This document shows, one piece after another, positions 6,216 to 13,425 of a stretch of 64,000 nt of DNA. Positions within the stretch are counted from its first letter, which is position 1; each line of letters begins with the position of its first letter. The notes below the pieces were generated by a model that was not told the DNA's origin, searched no databases, and was given only the letters and a program-made list of their open reading frames with translations. The stretch comes from CAG-411 sp050875145 (GTDB lineage: Bacteria; Bacillota; Clostridia; Lachnospirales; Lachnospiraceae), in contig JBNMLH010000017.1 of NCBI GenBank assembly GCA_050875145.1, positions 3,217-67,216 on the forward strand. Reading direction: 5' to 3'. The translations under genes were made by a program, and so were the position numbers.

Positions 6216-6582
6216 GTGTATATATTGCGAAATCCGTTTTCATTGCTTCCGCATTGTAGTTAATTTCAATGCGGAAGTTTCTTTTTTTGAACATTTCACG
6301 CATCATCATATCTAGCCAACATTTCAAAAGAACAACTGTTTTTTCAAATCCATCCGTATCTACTCTTCCGAAATTTTCTTCTGTTAGTTCTTCCTCTGGA
6401 AGAGTTGCTGCCTGTGCTCTTTTTAACGCCTCACTATAACGAACTAATTTTAATTCTGACCTTCGACCAATTCCAAACTGTGAAATTATCTGGTTGTATT
6501 CTTCCTGCGTCATTCTCAGAATTTCTGTGGTTTCTCCGTCTTCCGTCCGATGCTTTATTGATATTGAAGCTTTACTACTCAA
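6166..6582 (-). CDS. Protein of unknown function (138 aa)
   Basis: No family is recognised. It starts at TTG 6582 with AGAAAGGAG upstream and reads MSSKASISIKHRTEDGE, then MTQEEYNQIISQFG and a long helical centre (KTVVLLKCWLDMMMREMFKK), ending IQQEHPKS. It may be a single-domain alpha/beta protein. The ribosome site lies in a 20-bp block also found at about 5890 and 7780. It follows the 60-residue gene at 6604 in the same direction and is probably in one transcript with it. Confidence 0.5.
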   Translation of the reverse strand: MSSKASISIKHRTEDGETTEILRMTQEEYNQIISQFGIGRRSELKLVRYSEALKRAQAATLPEEELTEENFGRVDTDGFEKTVVLLKCWLDMMMREMFKKRNFRIEINYNAEAMKTDFAIYTLIEGEKDGIQQEHPKS

Positions 6583-6584
6583 TT

Positions 6585-6745
6585 CTTCTCACTCTCCTTT
6601 CTATTAAGTTGCTACTTTTTCATTATCATGTTCTTGCACATTAGCTTTAATAGCCATTCCTTCTCCTAAACCAAGCAGGTAACTTTTGTCGTTTTCTGAA
6701 AGCTTTGGAATGATTAAAACAAATGTTTCGATAATTTGTTTTTCC
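6585..6745. repeat. Direct repeat copy 1 flanking the SWIM gene
   Basis: About 160 bp, from TTCTCACTCTCCTTTCTATT to the GATAATTTGTTTTTC block, is repeated with roughly 90 percent identity (estimated by eye) at about 7783-7943. Both copies contain most of the same small minus-strand gene. The SWIM gene lies between them. Confidence 0.8.
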
Positions 6746-6786
6746 TCTTTTCTTTGATTGTTTTCAAATATTACCTTTTTTCTCAT
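6604..6786 (-). CDS. Small regulator-like protein, copy 1 of duplicated gene
   Basis: The 60-residue frame ends EKQIIETFVLIIPKLSEND, KSYLLGLGEGMAIKAN, EKVAT, and differs from the copy at 7798-7950 at only a few positions after residue 16. The first 15 residues (MRKKVIFENNQRKEE) are unrelated to copy 2, and no ribosome site is seen before ATG 6786. This copy may be a truncated or re-fused duplicate. The shared core resembles the C-terminal helices of phage repressor-type proteins (from memory), without an HTH. It is divergent from the SWIM gene. Confidence 0.45.
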   Translation of the reverse strand: MRKKVIFENNQRKEEKQIIETFVLIIPKLSENDKSYLLGLGEGMAIKANVQEHDNEKVAT

Positions 6787-6835
6787 ATATGTCGATATAA
6801 CAATTAAACATTTAATTTATATAGGGGGAATAATT

Positions 6836-7711
6836 ATGTCTATAAGTGATATTTTCAAAATCAACCAATTAAAACAGCAAATTGAAGAACTTACAAATAC
6901 TGTTTCTTCACTTTCTTCGCAACTTGAAGATGCAAAACATGAGTTATCTCTTTCGAAAGCAAAAGTATATGAATTATCAACCAATTTATTTGACTCTAAT
7001 AACCTTATTAAATCTCACCTTCCGATTTTTGAGTTTTCCAGATTTAATTTTTCATCTGATTTTAAGCATATCTGGAATGATGCATGGCGTTCAGAACTTC
7101 ATAAGTTGCCATCACAGCTTGAACGTCAATATAGAGCCTGTTCCTCTCGCTACACCCCATTAACACTTAATCCAGAAAATGTTTCTGGAAAATTTCGCGG
7201 ACTAGAAACTGACTATTGCACTACGCTTGTAAAATGTGAGTGTATCGACTTTCAACGTAGAGCATTGCCATGTAAGCATATGTACCGTCTTGCTTACGAA
7301 TTTGATGTCTTTATGTTGGAAGAGGTTGAACATGATCCAAATGTGTCTCATCTCATGCATCTCTCTGATTTCAAGCGGCAGTTAATGCAATTTTCTACTG
7401 AATGCAAAGACACTCTTTCGTATTTAAAATATAATTATGTCACTGTCGCTAATCGAAACGCTGTTGCGCCCTTAATTACTTCTGGATTTGTAACTATCAG
7501 TGAAGATAAAAGTATACTTCTTGACAGCTATAAGCGTGATGAGTTGTTTAATTTACTTCCTCAAAATGCTTCCGTAAGAAAAAATACAAAAAAATCCGTT
7601 TTGATTGAATACATAGTTGCAAATTGTCCTGATGTAATAGCCAACCTTGAGAAACTTACTGTTGCAATTCAGTTATCTCCCTCAATCGAATACTTCAGAT
7701 ACTACATTTAG
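6836..7711 (+). CDS. SWIM zinc-finger protein with N-terminal coiled coil
   Basis: ATG 6836 follows AGGGGGAATAATT, giving 291 residues. Residues 1-60 begin MSISDIFKINQLKQQIEEL and form a coiled coil. Residues 134-148 hold CECIDFQRRALPCKH, a SWIM finger (Cys134, Cys136, Cys146, His148), usually a DNA or protein interaction module. The C-terminal third is helical with no recognised catalytic motif. The N-terminal MSxxDIFK..Q(L/F)K block is shared with the DUF4041 protein at 10146. Duplicated small genes flank it on the opposite strand, so it looks like an inserted accessory cassette. The role is unknown; a defence or anti-defence function is possible but not shown. Confidence 0.65.
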   Translation: MSISDIFKINQLKQQIEELTNTVSSLSSQLEDAKHELSLSKAKVYELSTNLFDSNNLIKSHLPIFEFSRFNFSSDFKHIWNDAWRSELHKLPSQLERQYRACSSRYTPLTLNPENVSGKFRGLETDYCTTLVKCECIDFQRRALPCKHMYRLAYEFDVFMLEEVEHDPNVSHLMHLSDFKRQLMQFSTECKDTLSYLKYNYVTVANRNAVAPLITSGFVTISEDKSILLDSYKRDELFNLLPQNASVRKNTKKSVLIEYIVANCPDVIANLEKLTVAIQLSPSIEYFRYYI

Positions 7712-7782
7712 TTTTTACGCTCAGATTATTCTGGGCGTTTTTCTTCGTATTAGATTCCAAGACAATTCTCATCTTCTTTTTC

Positions 7783-7943
7783 TCACTCTCCTTTCTATTA
7801 AGTTGCTACTTTTTCACTATCATGTTCTTGCACATTAGCTTTAATAGCCATTCCTTCACCTAGCCCCAGTAAGTAGCTTTTGTCATTCTCTGAAAGTTTT
7901 GGAATAATTAAAGCAAATGTTTCGATAATTTGTTTTTCTTTTT
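7783..7943. repeat. Direct repeat copy 2 flanking the SWIM gene
   Basis: This is the partner of 6585-6745. Downstream of the small gene stop here, the ribosome site AGAAAGGAGAGTGAGAA is kept but leads only into a 25-codon frame from an ATG near 7770. At copy 1 the same site serves the 138-residue gene. This suggests the SWIM segment split an older operon. Confidence 0.7.
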
Positions 7944-7950
7944 CTGACAT
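7798..7950 (-). CDS. Small regulator-like protein, copy 2 (50 aa)
   Basis: ATG 7950 with GAGGTGAGAAGA upstream gives MSEKEKQIIETFALIIPKLS followed by ENDKSYLLGLGEGMAIKAN and a short charged tail. An in-frame start further up at 8004 lies inside the promoter/operator and is rejected. The protein is two or three helices without an HTH and resembles the C-terminal part of phage XRE repressors. It has a consensus promoter (TTGACA-17-TATTAT) inside the symmetric operator shared with the divergent toxin-antitoxin operon, so it may respond to the same regulator. Confidence 0.6.
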   Translation of the reverse strand: MSEKEKQIIETFALIIPKLSENDKSYLLGLGEGMAIKANVQEHDSEKVAT

Positions 7951-7984
7951 TCTTCTCACCTCGCTTTCGTGTCTTACATACACA

Positions 7985-8035
7985 TAATAATATCTTAAAG
8001 ACACTTTGTCAATACTTTTTTGTGTCTTTAAGATA
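7985..8035. promoter_or_regulatory. Divergent promoter with 14-bp inverted operators
   Basis: TATCTTAAAGACAC (7991-8004) and GTGTCTTTAAGATA (8022-8035) are perfect inverted repeats, 31 bp centre to centre (about three turns). They bracket a minus-strand promoter: TTGACA, 17 bp, TATTAT. Each arm is itself a pseudo-palindrome (TCTTAAAGA). A third GTGTCTTA-like half site lies near 7970. A repressor, perhaps the antitoxin or an XRE protein, is expected to bind. Confidence 0.65.
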
Positions 8036-8043
8036 CTTTTTTA

Positions 8044-8072
8044 TTGACTTCCTTTTTCTTGCGTGCTATTCT
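8044..8072 (+). promoter_or_regulatory. Plus-strand promoter of toxin-antitoxin operon
   Basis: TTGACT (8044-8049), 17 bp, TATTCT (8067-8072), 9 bp downstream of the right operator arm and 25 bp before the toxin start. GAAAGGAG precedes the ATG at 8097. Confidence 0.6.
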
Positions 8073-8096
8073 ATAGTTGAAAGGAGAAGTTTTCTT

Positions 8097-8327
8097 ATGC
8101 AAATACAATATTCCAAGCAAGCCGTTAAATTTTTAAAGAAGCTTGACTTACAAACAAAAAATCGTATTGTTGATGCAATACACTGTATTCCAAATGGCGA
8201 TATTAAAAAGTTGAAAGGTCGAAACGGGTATCGTCTCCGCGTCGGCTCCTATCGAATTATTTTTGATAAGTCAGGAAATATTATCCTCATAGAAAAAATT
8301 GATAATCGAGGTCAGGTTTATAAATAG
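8097..8327 (+). CDS. RelE/ParE-type toxin
   Basis: From ATG 8097 (GAAAGGAG upstream) the product is 76 residues: MQIQYSKQAVKFLKKLDLQT, then IKKLKGRNGYRLRVGSYRII and a C-terminal IDNRGQVYK. The order K-F-L-K-K-L, GRxGYRLRVGxYRIIF and IxxRGxxYK is the RelE/ParE fold with its basic Arg/Lys residues and C-terminal Tyr, as in mRNA interferases of this size. A shorter loop than in ParE favours a RelE-like ribosome-dependent nuclease, but this is not certain. The toxin gene precedes the antitoxin, 12 bp apart. Confidence 0.8.
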   Translation: MQIQYSKQAVKFLKKLDLQTKNRIVDAIHCIPNGDIKKLKGRNGYRLRVGSYRIIFDKSGNIILIEKIDNRGQVYK

Positions 8328-8339
8328 GAGGTTGTTTTT

Positions 8340-8576
8340 ATGTCTAATATTAAAGAACGATTACTTGGTGCTATTACAGTTATGACAGAAGCAGACGCAT
8401 ACAATTTGTGGCTGTATATTGAGAGTCAACATAAAGAAAAAAACTGGAATGATATTGAAGAAGTAGAACCAGATGAATTTGATTTAAAAATGCTTGCTGA
8501 AATAGATGCTAATCCAGATTGCAACGAATTTGTTTCAGAAGATGAAGCATTAAAAATGCTTGACTTGCAAAAATAA
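8340..8576 (+). CDS. Antitoxin of the RelE-type pair
   Basis: The 78-residue acidic protein starts MSNIKERLLGAITVMTEADA, has an aromatic helix (YNLWLYIESQ) and ends with a strongly acidic segment (EEVEPDEFDLKMLAEIDANP then EFVSEDEALKMLDLQK). It lies right after the toxin with its own AGGAGG site. The small acidic downstream partner fits an antitoxin that wraps the basic toxin. No classic DNA-binding domain is obvious, so who binds the operator is open. Confidence 0.65.
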   Translation: MSNIKERLLGAITVMTEADAYNLWLYIESQHKEKNWNDIEEVEPDEFDLKMLAEIDANPDCNEFVSEDEALKMLDLQK

Positions 8577-8610
8577 TTGTATAGATAAAAGAAAAAAAGA
8601 AGGTGATACA

Positions 8611-8943
8611 TTGAACGAAAGAGTAAAAGAACTTCGTAAATTTTTTGGCTTGTCTGGCGAAAAATTTGGCGAAAAATTAGGAATAACAAGAGGTGCTGTT
8701 TCTAATATTGAAAATGGTAGTCGAAATGTTACAGAACAAATGATCAAATCTATTTGCCGTGAATTTAACGTGAGCGAAGAATGGCTTCGTACTGGTGAAG
8801 GTGAAATGTTTGTGCATATAACTTCTAATGAAACGAAAATGCAGCTTTTACATCTGATTGATAAATTACCTGAAAGTAAGTTAGGCTATGTGTTAGCCTA
8901 TGTTCAAGGTTTATATATAAATGAACATATAGAAAAGGAGTGA
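8611..8943 (+). CDS. XRE-family regulator 1
   Basis: It starts at TTG 8611 with AAGGTG 7 nt upstream, giving 110 residues. The N-terminal HTH reads LRKFFGLSGEKFGEKLGITR then GAVSNIENGSRNVTEQMIKS, followed by ICREFNVSEEWLRTGEGEMF, a hallmark of phage Cro/CI-like regulators of Firmicutes. The C-terminal 30 residues (LLHLIDKLPESKLGYVLAYV) are helical. It follows the antitoxin by 34 bp on the same strand. The next gene is a paralogue with the same TTG start type. Confidence 0.8.
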   Translation: MNERVKELRKFFGLSGEKFGEKLGITRGAVSNIENGSRNVTEQMIKSICREFNVSEEWLRTGEGEMFVHITSNETKMQLLHLIDKLPESKLGYVLAYVQGLYINEHIEKE

Positions 8944-8947
8944 TTTT

Positions 8948-9334
8948 TTGAATGAAAGAGTGAAAGAATTGCGTGATTTTTTAGGACTCACAATGGAAAA
9001 ATTTGGCGAACGTGTTGGTGTGAAAAAATCTGCAATAAACAAAATCGAAAAAGGCAATAACTCAGTTACAGATCAAATGATTAAATCTATTTGCCGCGAA
9101 TTTGGCGTAAGTGAAGAATGGCTGCGTACTGGTGATGGCGATATGTTCTTGCCAGCCGACCGCAACACTGATATTGCAAAATTAACGAAGCAGTTATTAA
9201 ATGAAGAAAGTGATTCTTTTAAAAACAGATTTGTGTCCATGTTGGCTAACTTAACAATTGAGGAATGGAAATTTTTAGAGAGAAAAGCAAAAGAATTATG
9301 TGAGATGAGTAATGAAAAAGATAATTCAGATTGA
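8948..9334 (+). CDS. XRE-family regulator 2
   Basis: It starts at TTG 8948 with AAAGGAG upstream, 4 bp after the previous stop. The 128-residue product has the HTH LTMEKFGERVGVKKSAINKI followed by ICREFGVSEEWLRTGDGDMF, closely similar to regulator 1. The C-terminal half differs (LTIEEWKFLERKAKELCEMS). The tandem looks like a duplication of the DNA-binding half with divergent effector helices. Both may act on the operators of the toxin-antitoxin region or on the lysogeny switch. Confidence 0.8.
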   Translation: MNERVKELRDFLGLTMEKFGERVGVKKSAINKIEKGNNSVTDQMIKSICREFGVSEEWLRTGDGDMFLPADRNTDIAKLTKQLLNEESDSFKNRFVSMLANLTIEEWKFLERKAKELCEMSNEKDNSD

Positions 9335-9364
9335 TATTGTTTTTATATTTTTCAAAAACGAATA

Positions 9365-9395
9365 TATGCCGGAGTAAGTCATAACCTCTCCGGCA
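9365..9395. terminator. Weak hairpin after XRE pair
   Basis: GCCGGAG and CTCCGGC pair across 13 nt. There is no long U-tract on the plus strand; the minus strand continues ATATATTCGTTTTT. It may act as a weak terminator for the small gene 9403-9504. Confidence 0.35.
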
Positions 9396-9402
9396 AATAA
9401 TG

Positions 9403-9504
9403 TTAATTACTATCATTGAGCATTTCTATGACAAGAGTATATAGGTATTTTATGTATTTTTCTTCTTGTATATCTCTTATCATTTCGATAATTTTTTCTT
9501 TCAT
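9403..9504 (-). CDS. Small helical peptide (33 aa)
   Basis: ATG 9504 is preceded by AAGGAGG at 9 nt and encodes MKEKIIEMIRDIQEEKYIKY, then LYTLVIEMLNDSN. The sequence is one amphipathic helix and resembles the C-terminal helix of phage repressors and the small stand-alone peptides found beside them (from memory). It lies between the XRE pair and the minus-strand XRE gene. Support is the strong ribosome site. Confidence 0.5.
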   Translation of the reverse strand: MKEKIIEMIRDIQEEKYIKYLYTLVIEMLNDSN

Positions 9505-9584
9505 TCAATCAACCCTCCTTAATGTAATCATTGTATAAAAATATTATACTACTATTTTAGGTAGTTGTGTTTGAATATAATACG

Positions 9585-9610
9585 ATTTCCAATATCTTGG
9601 AAATTTTTTT
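9585..9610 (+). terminator. Rho-independent terminator, plus strand
   Basis: ATTTCCAA-TATC-TTGGAAAT, an 8-bp perfect stem, followed by TTTTTT. It would end plus-strand transcripts from the toxin-antitoxin/XRE block. The 5' side also lies downstream of ACTAC...GTAGT (9549-9566), a small palindrome near the promoter of the 33-residue gene. Confidence 0.55.
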
Positions 9611-9616
9611 GAAGAA

Positions 9617-9814
9617 TTATTTATAATCGCTGTCAAACAGTTCAGTTATTCTCATATTTAGTGCTTTCGCGATGGATTCCATCTGCTGCATAGTTGGAGA
9701 TACTCTCTCGTTTTCGATATTGTTTAACGTACTTTTGCTTATACCAGATTCCTCCGCTAATTTTATTAATGTAATTTTTTTGCTACGTCTAGCTTGCCAG
9801 GTTAATATTTTCAT
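9617..9814 (-). CDS. Small XRE-family regulator
   Basis: The 65-residue protein is a single HTH domain: MKILTWQARRSKKITLIKLA, then EESGISKSTLNNIENERVSP and a short helix MESIAKALNMRITELFDSD. It is a stand-alone Cro/CI-type DNA-binding protein. AAGGAG lies 11-12 nt before the ATG. It is divergent from the DUF4041 gene at 10146, with 331 bp between them that could hold its operators. Confidence 0.75.
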   Translation of the reverse strand: MKILTWQARRSKKITLIKLAEESGISKSTLNNIENERVSPTMQQMESIAKALNMRITELFDSDYK

Positions 9815-10145
9815 CTTGTTATTTTTCTCCTTTTTATTTTTATTATCTACGGAGAATTTGCAAATTATTTATTTTTTCTAAATATCTTCTACCTGACAAA
9901 AAAGGGAGTGTAATCAAAGTATGTTATTCATTAACTCTAAAAACTGTATATACTGTCGCTAAATCATAACATTATTTTTTCTTTTTTGATATTTCTATGC
10001 TTTTCTTTCCTTTTTATGTATGTTATTATTATATGGGAGGTGAACGAAATACAAACAGAAAACAAAAGAAAAATCTGTGAAATTATTAGTAGAGTTGCAA
10101 AGAACAGACAAAAATATTGAATGACACAAAGGGGAGAAAAGCAAA
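9815..10145. other. Intergenic region, divergent spacer
   Basis: AT-rich spacer between the minus-strand XRE gene and the plus-strand DUF4041 gene. It holds a 26-codon frame from GTG 10040 to 10120 (NEIQTENKRKICEII...), whose GGGAG abuts the start and is therefore doubtful. No clear hairpin or consensus promoter is seen. A strong GGGGAGAAAAG site precedes 10146. Confidence 0.4.
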
Positions 10146-11456
10146 ATGAGTTTCTTAGATATTTTTAAGGGAAGGCAATTTAAAAATGAACTTGAACTGC
10201 TTCAAAGCAAGTATGATGACCTGCAAGCACTTATGACGCCAGAAATGAAAGAGGCACAAGCTATACAAGAAAAAATATCGCAACTTTCTAAACAAAAAGA
10301 AGCAAAAACATTTGAGATTTCCGAATTGGGCAGAGAAATCAAGCAAAGAAACGATACAATTAATGCATTAGAAAGCACAATCAAAGATAAAAAGGATAAA
10401 ATAATATGGATGGATGATGAAATTCTTGTTCAGGAATTTGGTCTCTATCAACCGCAATACAATTTTGCTTCTGCTTTAGATTATAAAGAAAAATTAGTTT
10501 CTGTACGTGTGTTGCAAAAAAGTCTTATAAAAAACAAACGAGCCGTAACAGGTATAACAACTTGGACAGTAAATGACAGTGCCGCAAAGGGAAAGAAAAT
10601 GGTTTCTGATACTCAAAAACTACTTCTTCGTGCTTTTAACAGTGAATGTGATGAAGTAATTGGAAAAGTAAAATATACAAACTTTGATGCATCTTTAAAT
10701 AAAATTTACAAGTCAGCAGAAACGATTTCAAAATTAGGCACAATCATGAATATCTCAATCACAAATGATTACTTGTCTGCCAAAGTGAAAGAATTACGCT
10801 TAGCATTTGAATATCAACAAAAAAAGCAGCAAGAAAAAGAGGAACAAAAAACAGCAAGAGCCGAACAACGTGAACAAGCAAGAATTCAAAAAGAATTGGA
10901 TGAACAGCGAAAAAGAAAAGAAAAAGAACAGGCTCATTATCAAAATGCATATTCAAAACTTTTAAAACAACTTGAACAAGATCCTAGTAATTCAGATTTG
11001 CTTTCAAAAAAGGAAAGTTTAACAAGTCAACTATCGGATATCGAGGTCGCTCTTTCTGATATTGATTACAGACAGGCTAACATGAAAGCTGGATATGTAT
11101 ATATTATTTCTAATATCGGAGCATTTGGTGAAAACATATATAAAATAGGAATGACACGAAGATTAGAACCGCAAGATCGAATCGATGAATTAAGTAGCGC
11201 TTCCGTTCCATTTAATTTTGATGTGCATGCTATGATTTTTTCAGACGATGCACCTGCTCTAGAAGCGGCACTGCATAGAGCTTTTGCAGATAGAAAAGTT
11301 AATATGGTTAATCAAAGACGAGAATTTTTTAATGTTACGCTCGATGAAATTAAAGCTGTAGTCAAACAAAACTTTGATAAAACTGTAGAGTTTATTGACA
11401 CTCCAGATGCAGAGCAGTACCGTATTAGCATGAAAATGAAACAAGAGAGTAATTAG
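10146..11456 (+). CDS. DUF4041 coiled-coil protein with C-terminal GIY-YIG domain
   Basis: The 436-residue product starts MSFLDIFKGRQFKNELELLQ and is a coiled coil to about residue 80. A DUF4041-type central domain follows (DEILVQEFGLYQPQYNF, then LLLRAFNSECDEVI), a second long Lys/Glu/Gln-rich coiled coil lies at about 225-290, and a T5orf172/GIY-YIG domain lies at about 315-400. The latter shows GYVYIISN, YKIGMTRR and EAALHRAF, i.e. the two Tyr, the Arg and the Glu of the nuclease. The family is common beside phage integrases; it may cut DNA, but its role is unproven. It has a strong ribosome site and stands alone upstream of the integrase leader. Confidence 0.8.
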   Translation: MSFLDIFKGRQFKNELELLQSKYDDLQALMTPEMKEAQAIQEKISQLSKQKEAKTFEISELGREIKQRNDTINALESTIKDKKDKIIWMDDEILVQEFGLYQPQYNFASALDYKEKLVSVRVLQKSLIKNKRAVTGITTWTVNDSAAKGKKMVSDTQKLLLRAFNSECDEVIGKVKYTNFDASLNKIYKSAETISKLGTIMNISITNDYLSAKVKELRLAFEYQQKKQQEKEEQKTARAEQREQARIQKELDEQRKRKEKEQAHYQNAYSKLLKQLEQDPSNSDLLSKKESLTSQLSDIEVALSDIDYRQANMKAGYVYIISNIGAFGENIYKIGMTRRLEPQDRIDELSSASVPFNFDVHAMIFSDDAPALEAALHRAFADRKVNMVNQRREFFNVTLDEIKAVVKQNFDKTVEFIDTPDAEQYRISMKMKQESN

Positions 11457-11487
11457 TTGTGCCAGTGCAATAGATAAAACAAAAAAC

Positions 11488-11583
11488 CGCCCCTGCTACC
11501 AACAGAGGCGATAACATAGATTACTTAGCAACATGGTTGCATGATATAACCTACTCCAAACAGGTAAATTATACCATGCATCC
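11488..11583 (+). promoter_or_regulatory. Structured leader upstream of integrase
   Basis: Two nested stems lie in the 140-bp gap. The first is CGCCCCTG / CAGAGGCG (11488-11510). The second is GGTTGCATGATATAA (11535-11549) paired with TTATACCATGCATCC (11569-11583), 13 of 15 positions, with an inner ACCT / AGGT. A similar block is, from memory, common before integrases of clostridial prophages. It may be an RNA leader controlling int or an integrase arm region. Confidence 0.55.
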
Positions 11584-11640
11584 TAAAAAATAGCTAGGGT
11601 GTATTTTTTATACTCTTTTTTTAATGAAAGGATGATACTA

Positions 11641-12753
11641 ATGAAACTACCTAATGGATACGGAAGCGTTGTAAAGCTATCCGGAAATAGAAGAAAACCT
11701 TTTGCTGTTAAAATCTCTTACTTAGAAAAACAGCCTGACGGTACCGTAAAACGAAAGCAACGATACGTTGGTTATTTCCAAAAACGAGAGCAGGCACTTA
11801 CCTATCTTGCCGAACGAAATAATGGTGCCGTTGTAAAAGAACACTTGAAATATTCCGAATCTCCTACTTTTGCGGAAATGTTCGAAAAATGGAAGCGACA
11901 CAAAAATTCTCTTAAAAACAAACCTGGAGCATCTACCTGGAAGAACTACACGATTGCCTATAACTTTTTTTCTGAACTGCATGATAAAAAATTTATTACA
12001 ATTCGTGCGCAGGATTTGCAAGAATGTTTTTCTGCTAAAAGTTCAAAGAGTCGTTCAACGATTGGAAGTATGCGAGCCGTTGTGAGAGGCATGTGGGGAT
12101 ACGCTGTAGCAAACGAATATGTTGATACCGATATTACACAGCACCTCGTTTTTGAGCATACAGACAGCACTACGCCTATTCATACGCGTTTTACAGATAA
12201 GGAAATTAAATTTCTTTGGGATAATTTATGGACCATAAACAATGTAGATATTGTTCTTATATATATTTATACTGGATGCAGACCTGTAGAACTTCTTGAA
12301 ATCAAATCCGAAGACGTACATTTGAAGGAACGATATATGATTGGCGGTGTCAAAACAGAGGCAGGAAAGAACCGAATTATACCAATCCATAAATCAATCG
12401 TGCCACTTATAGAATATCGGCTTTCTCAAAAGCGTAACTATCTCATTACAAACAAATATGGGAATAAATATACTAGAGCAGTTTATCATAATAGCAATTG
12501 GAATACTTGTATGCAAAGATTGAATTTAAGTCACGCTCCACACGATTGCAGATACACTTTCGCAGCATTAGCAGATAACGCTGGCATGAACGAAACGTGT
12601 AAGAAGCTAATCATGGGACATGCACTTGCTAATAATTCTGGTACCGCTTTCAAGACTGGTGGCCGTTCGGACGTTACTAGAGATGTATATACAGAAAAAA
12701 CTTTAGAAGAACTTGTTGAGGCTGTCGATCTGCTGCCAACAAGTTTCTCATAA
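11641..12753 (+). CDS. Tyrosine site-specific integrase
   Basis: ATG 11641 follows AAAGGATG and is preferred to an upstream in-frame start. The 370-residue product has an arm-binding N-terminus (MKLPNGYGSVVKLSGNRRKP), a core-binding domain, and a catalytic domain with TGCRPVELLEIKSED (first Arg, about residue 211), HDCRYTFAALAD (His and second Arg, about 300), LIMGHAL (325) and VYTEKTLEEL (the nucleophilic Tyr, about 350). It recombines the element att site with the chromosome. It is followed by a strong terminator and then by genes on the opposite strand. Confidence 0.92.
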   Translation: MKLPNGYGSVVKLSGNRRKPFAVKISYLEKQPDGTVKRKQRYVGYFQKREQALTYLAERNNGAVVKEHLKYSESPTFAEMFEKWKRHKNSLKNKPGASTWKNYTIAYNFFSELHDKKFITIRAQDLQECFSAKSSKSRSTIGSMRAVVRGMWGYAVANEYVDTDITQHLVFEHTDSTTPIHTRFTDKEIKFLWDNLWTINNVDIVLIYIYTGCRPVELLEIKSEDVHLKERYMIGGVKTEAGKNRIIPIHKSIVPLIEYRLSQKRNYLITNKYGNKYTRAVYHNSNWNTCMQRLNLSHAPHDCRYTFAALADNAGMNETCKKLIMGHALANNSGTAFKTGGRSDVTRDVYTEKTLEELVEAVDLLPTSFS

Positions 12754-12760
12754 CAAAAAA

Positions 12761-12806
12761 GAAACCGCAATCGTAATTTATCTATGATTGCGGTTTCATC
12801 TTTTTT
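12761..12806. terminator. Strong terminator after integrase
   Basis: GAAACCGCAATC, a 13-nt loop and GATTGCGGTTTC form a perfect 12-bp stem followed by ATCTTTTTT on the plus strand and AAAAAG-rich sequence before it. It ends integrase transcription and may also serve the convergent 205-residue gene, whose last codons overlap it. Confidence 0.85.
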
Positions 12807-13413
12807 GCTCTATGTCCTTGCTGTTCGTTATATCTTCTGTTGCATCGCTAGGAAAATTATCTCCTTTATGTGGTGAATTTTCAAGCATTTCATTCATATC
12901 ATTTTCCACAATATCCTCCTCGATGATATTATCTTCTGTACTGCTGCTCCCTTTTATCATGATGTCCATACTTTCCATTATATCCTGTTTATCAAAATCA
13001 GATGCTTTTATTTCGTAATTTTGTATGTTTTCTATTATATCCTTCATTAAGTTATCTTCTTTTTTATTAAACAAATACTTGGCTATAATCTCTGGTAATT
13101 TGAAAATAGATGCCATCATCGTTGCAAACGAAGATAATACTGACACAATTGCTCCTGCAAGTACCTCAGGTGATTTTGCTATACATATAGCAATAATAGA
13201 GCCTATTGTCGCAACCGAAAAAACTCCAATCATCCAATACATGATAACTTTAATGACATTGAAAAATTCTTCTTTTAAAGCATTCTTCTTTTCAACTGAT
13301 TTAGAAAGTAATTCTTTGTATTGATCTAGTATGCCTATATATGAATCTGTGTATTTATCGTGTGCGCTTCGACTTGTATTAGACACTTCTTTTTTCCGCT
13401 GACTATCTTTCAC
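12796..13413 (-). CDS. Two-TM membrane protein of unknown function
   Basis: It starts at GTG 13413 with AGGAG 9 nt upstream and has 205 residues. Two hydrophobic helices lie at about 55-79 (VIKVIMYWMIGVFSVATIGS) and 86-104 (LAGAIVSVLSSFATMMASIF). Before them is a charged helix, and after them a long acidic tail (EDNIIEEDIVENDMNEMLEN). No family is recognised. It lies 12 bp after the ImmA-like gene in one operon. The pairing of a membrane protein with an ImmA-like protease near an integrase recalls regulation or abortive modules, but this is inference. Its 3' end overlaps the integrase terminator. Confidence 0.65.
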   Translation of the reverse strand: MKDSQRKKEVSNTSRSAHDKYTDSYIGILDQYKELLSKSVEKKNALKEEFFNVIKVIMYWMIGVFSVATIGSIIAICIAKSPEVLAGAIVSVLSSFATMMASIFKLPEIIAKYLFNKKEDNLMKDIIENIQNYEIKASDFDKQDIMESMDIMIKGSSSTEDNIIEEDIVENDMNEMLENSPHKGDNFPSDATEDITNSKDIEQKR

Positions 13414-13425
13414 AATTGTTTTCTC

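Noticed and set aside
10040..10120. 26-codon frame before the DUF4041 gene
   Set aside because: The ribosome-site-like GGGAG abuts the GTG, so spacing is wrong, and the peptide has no recognised relative.
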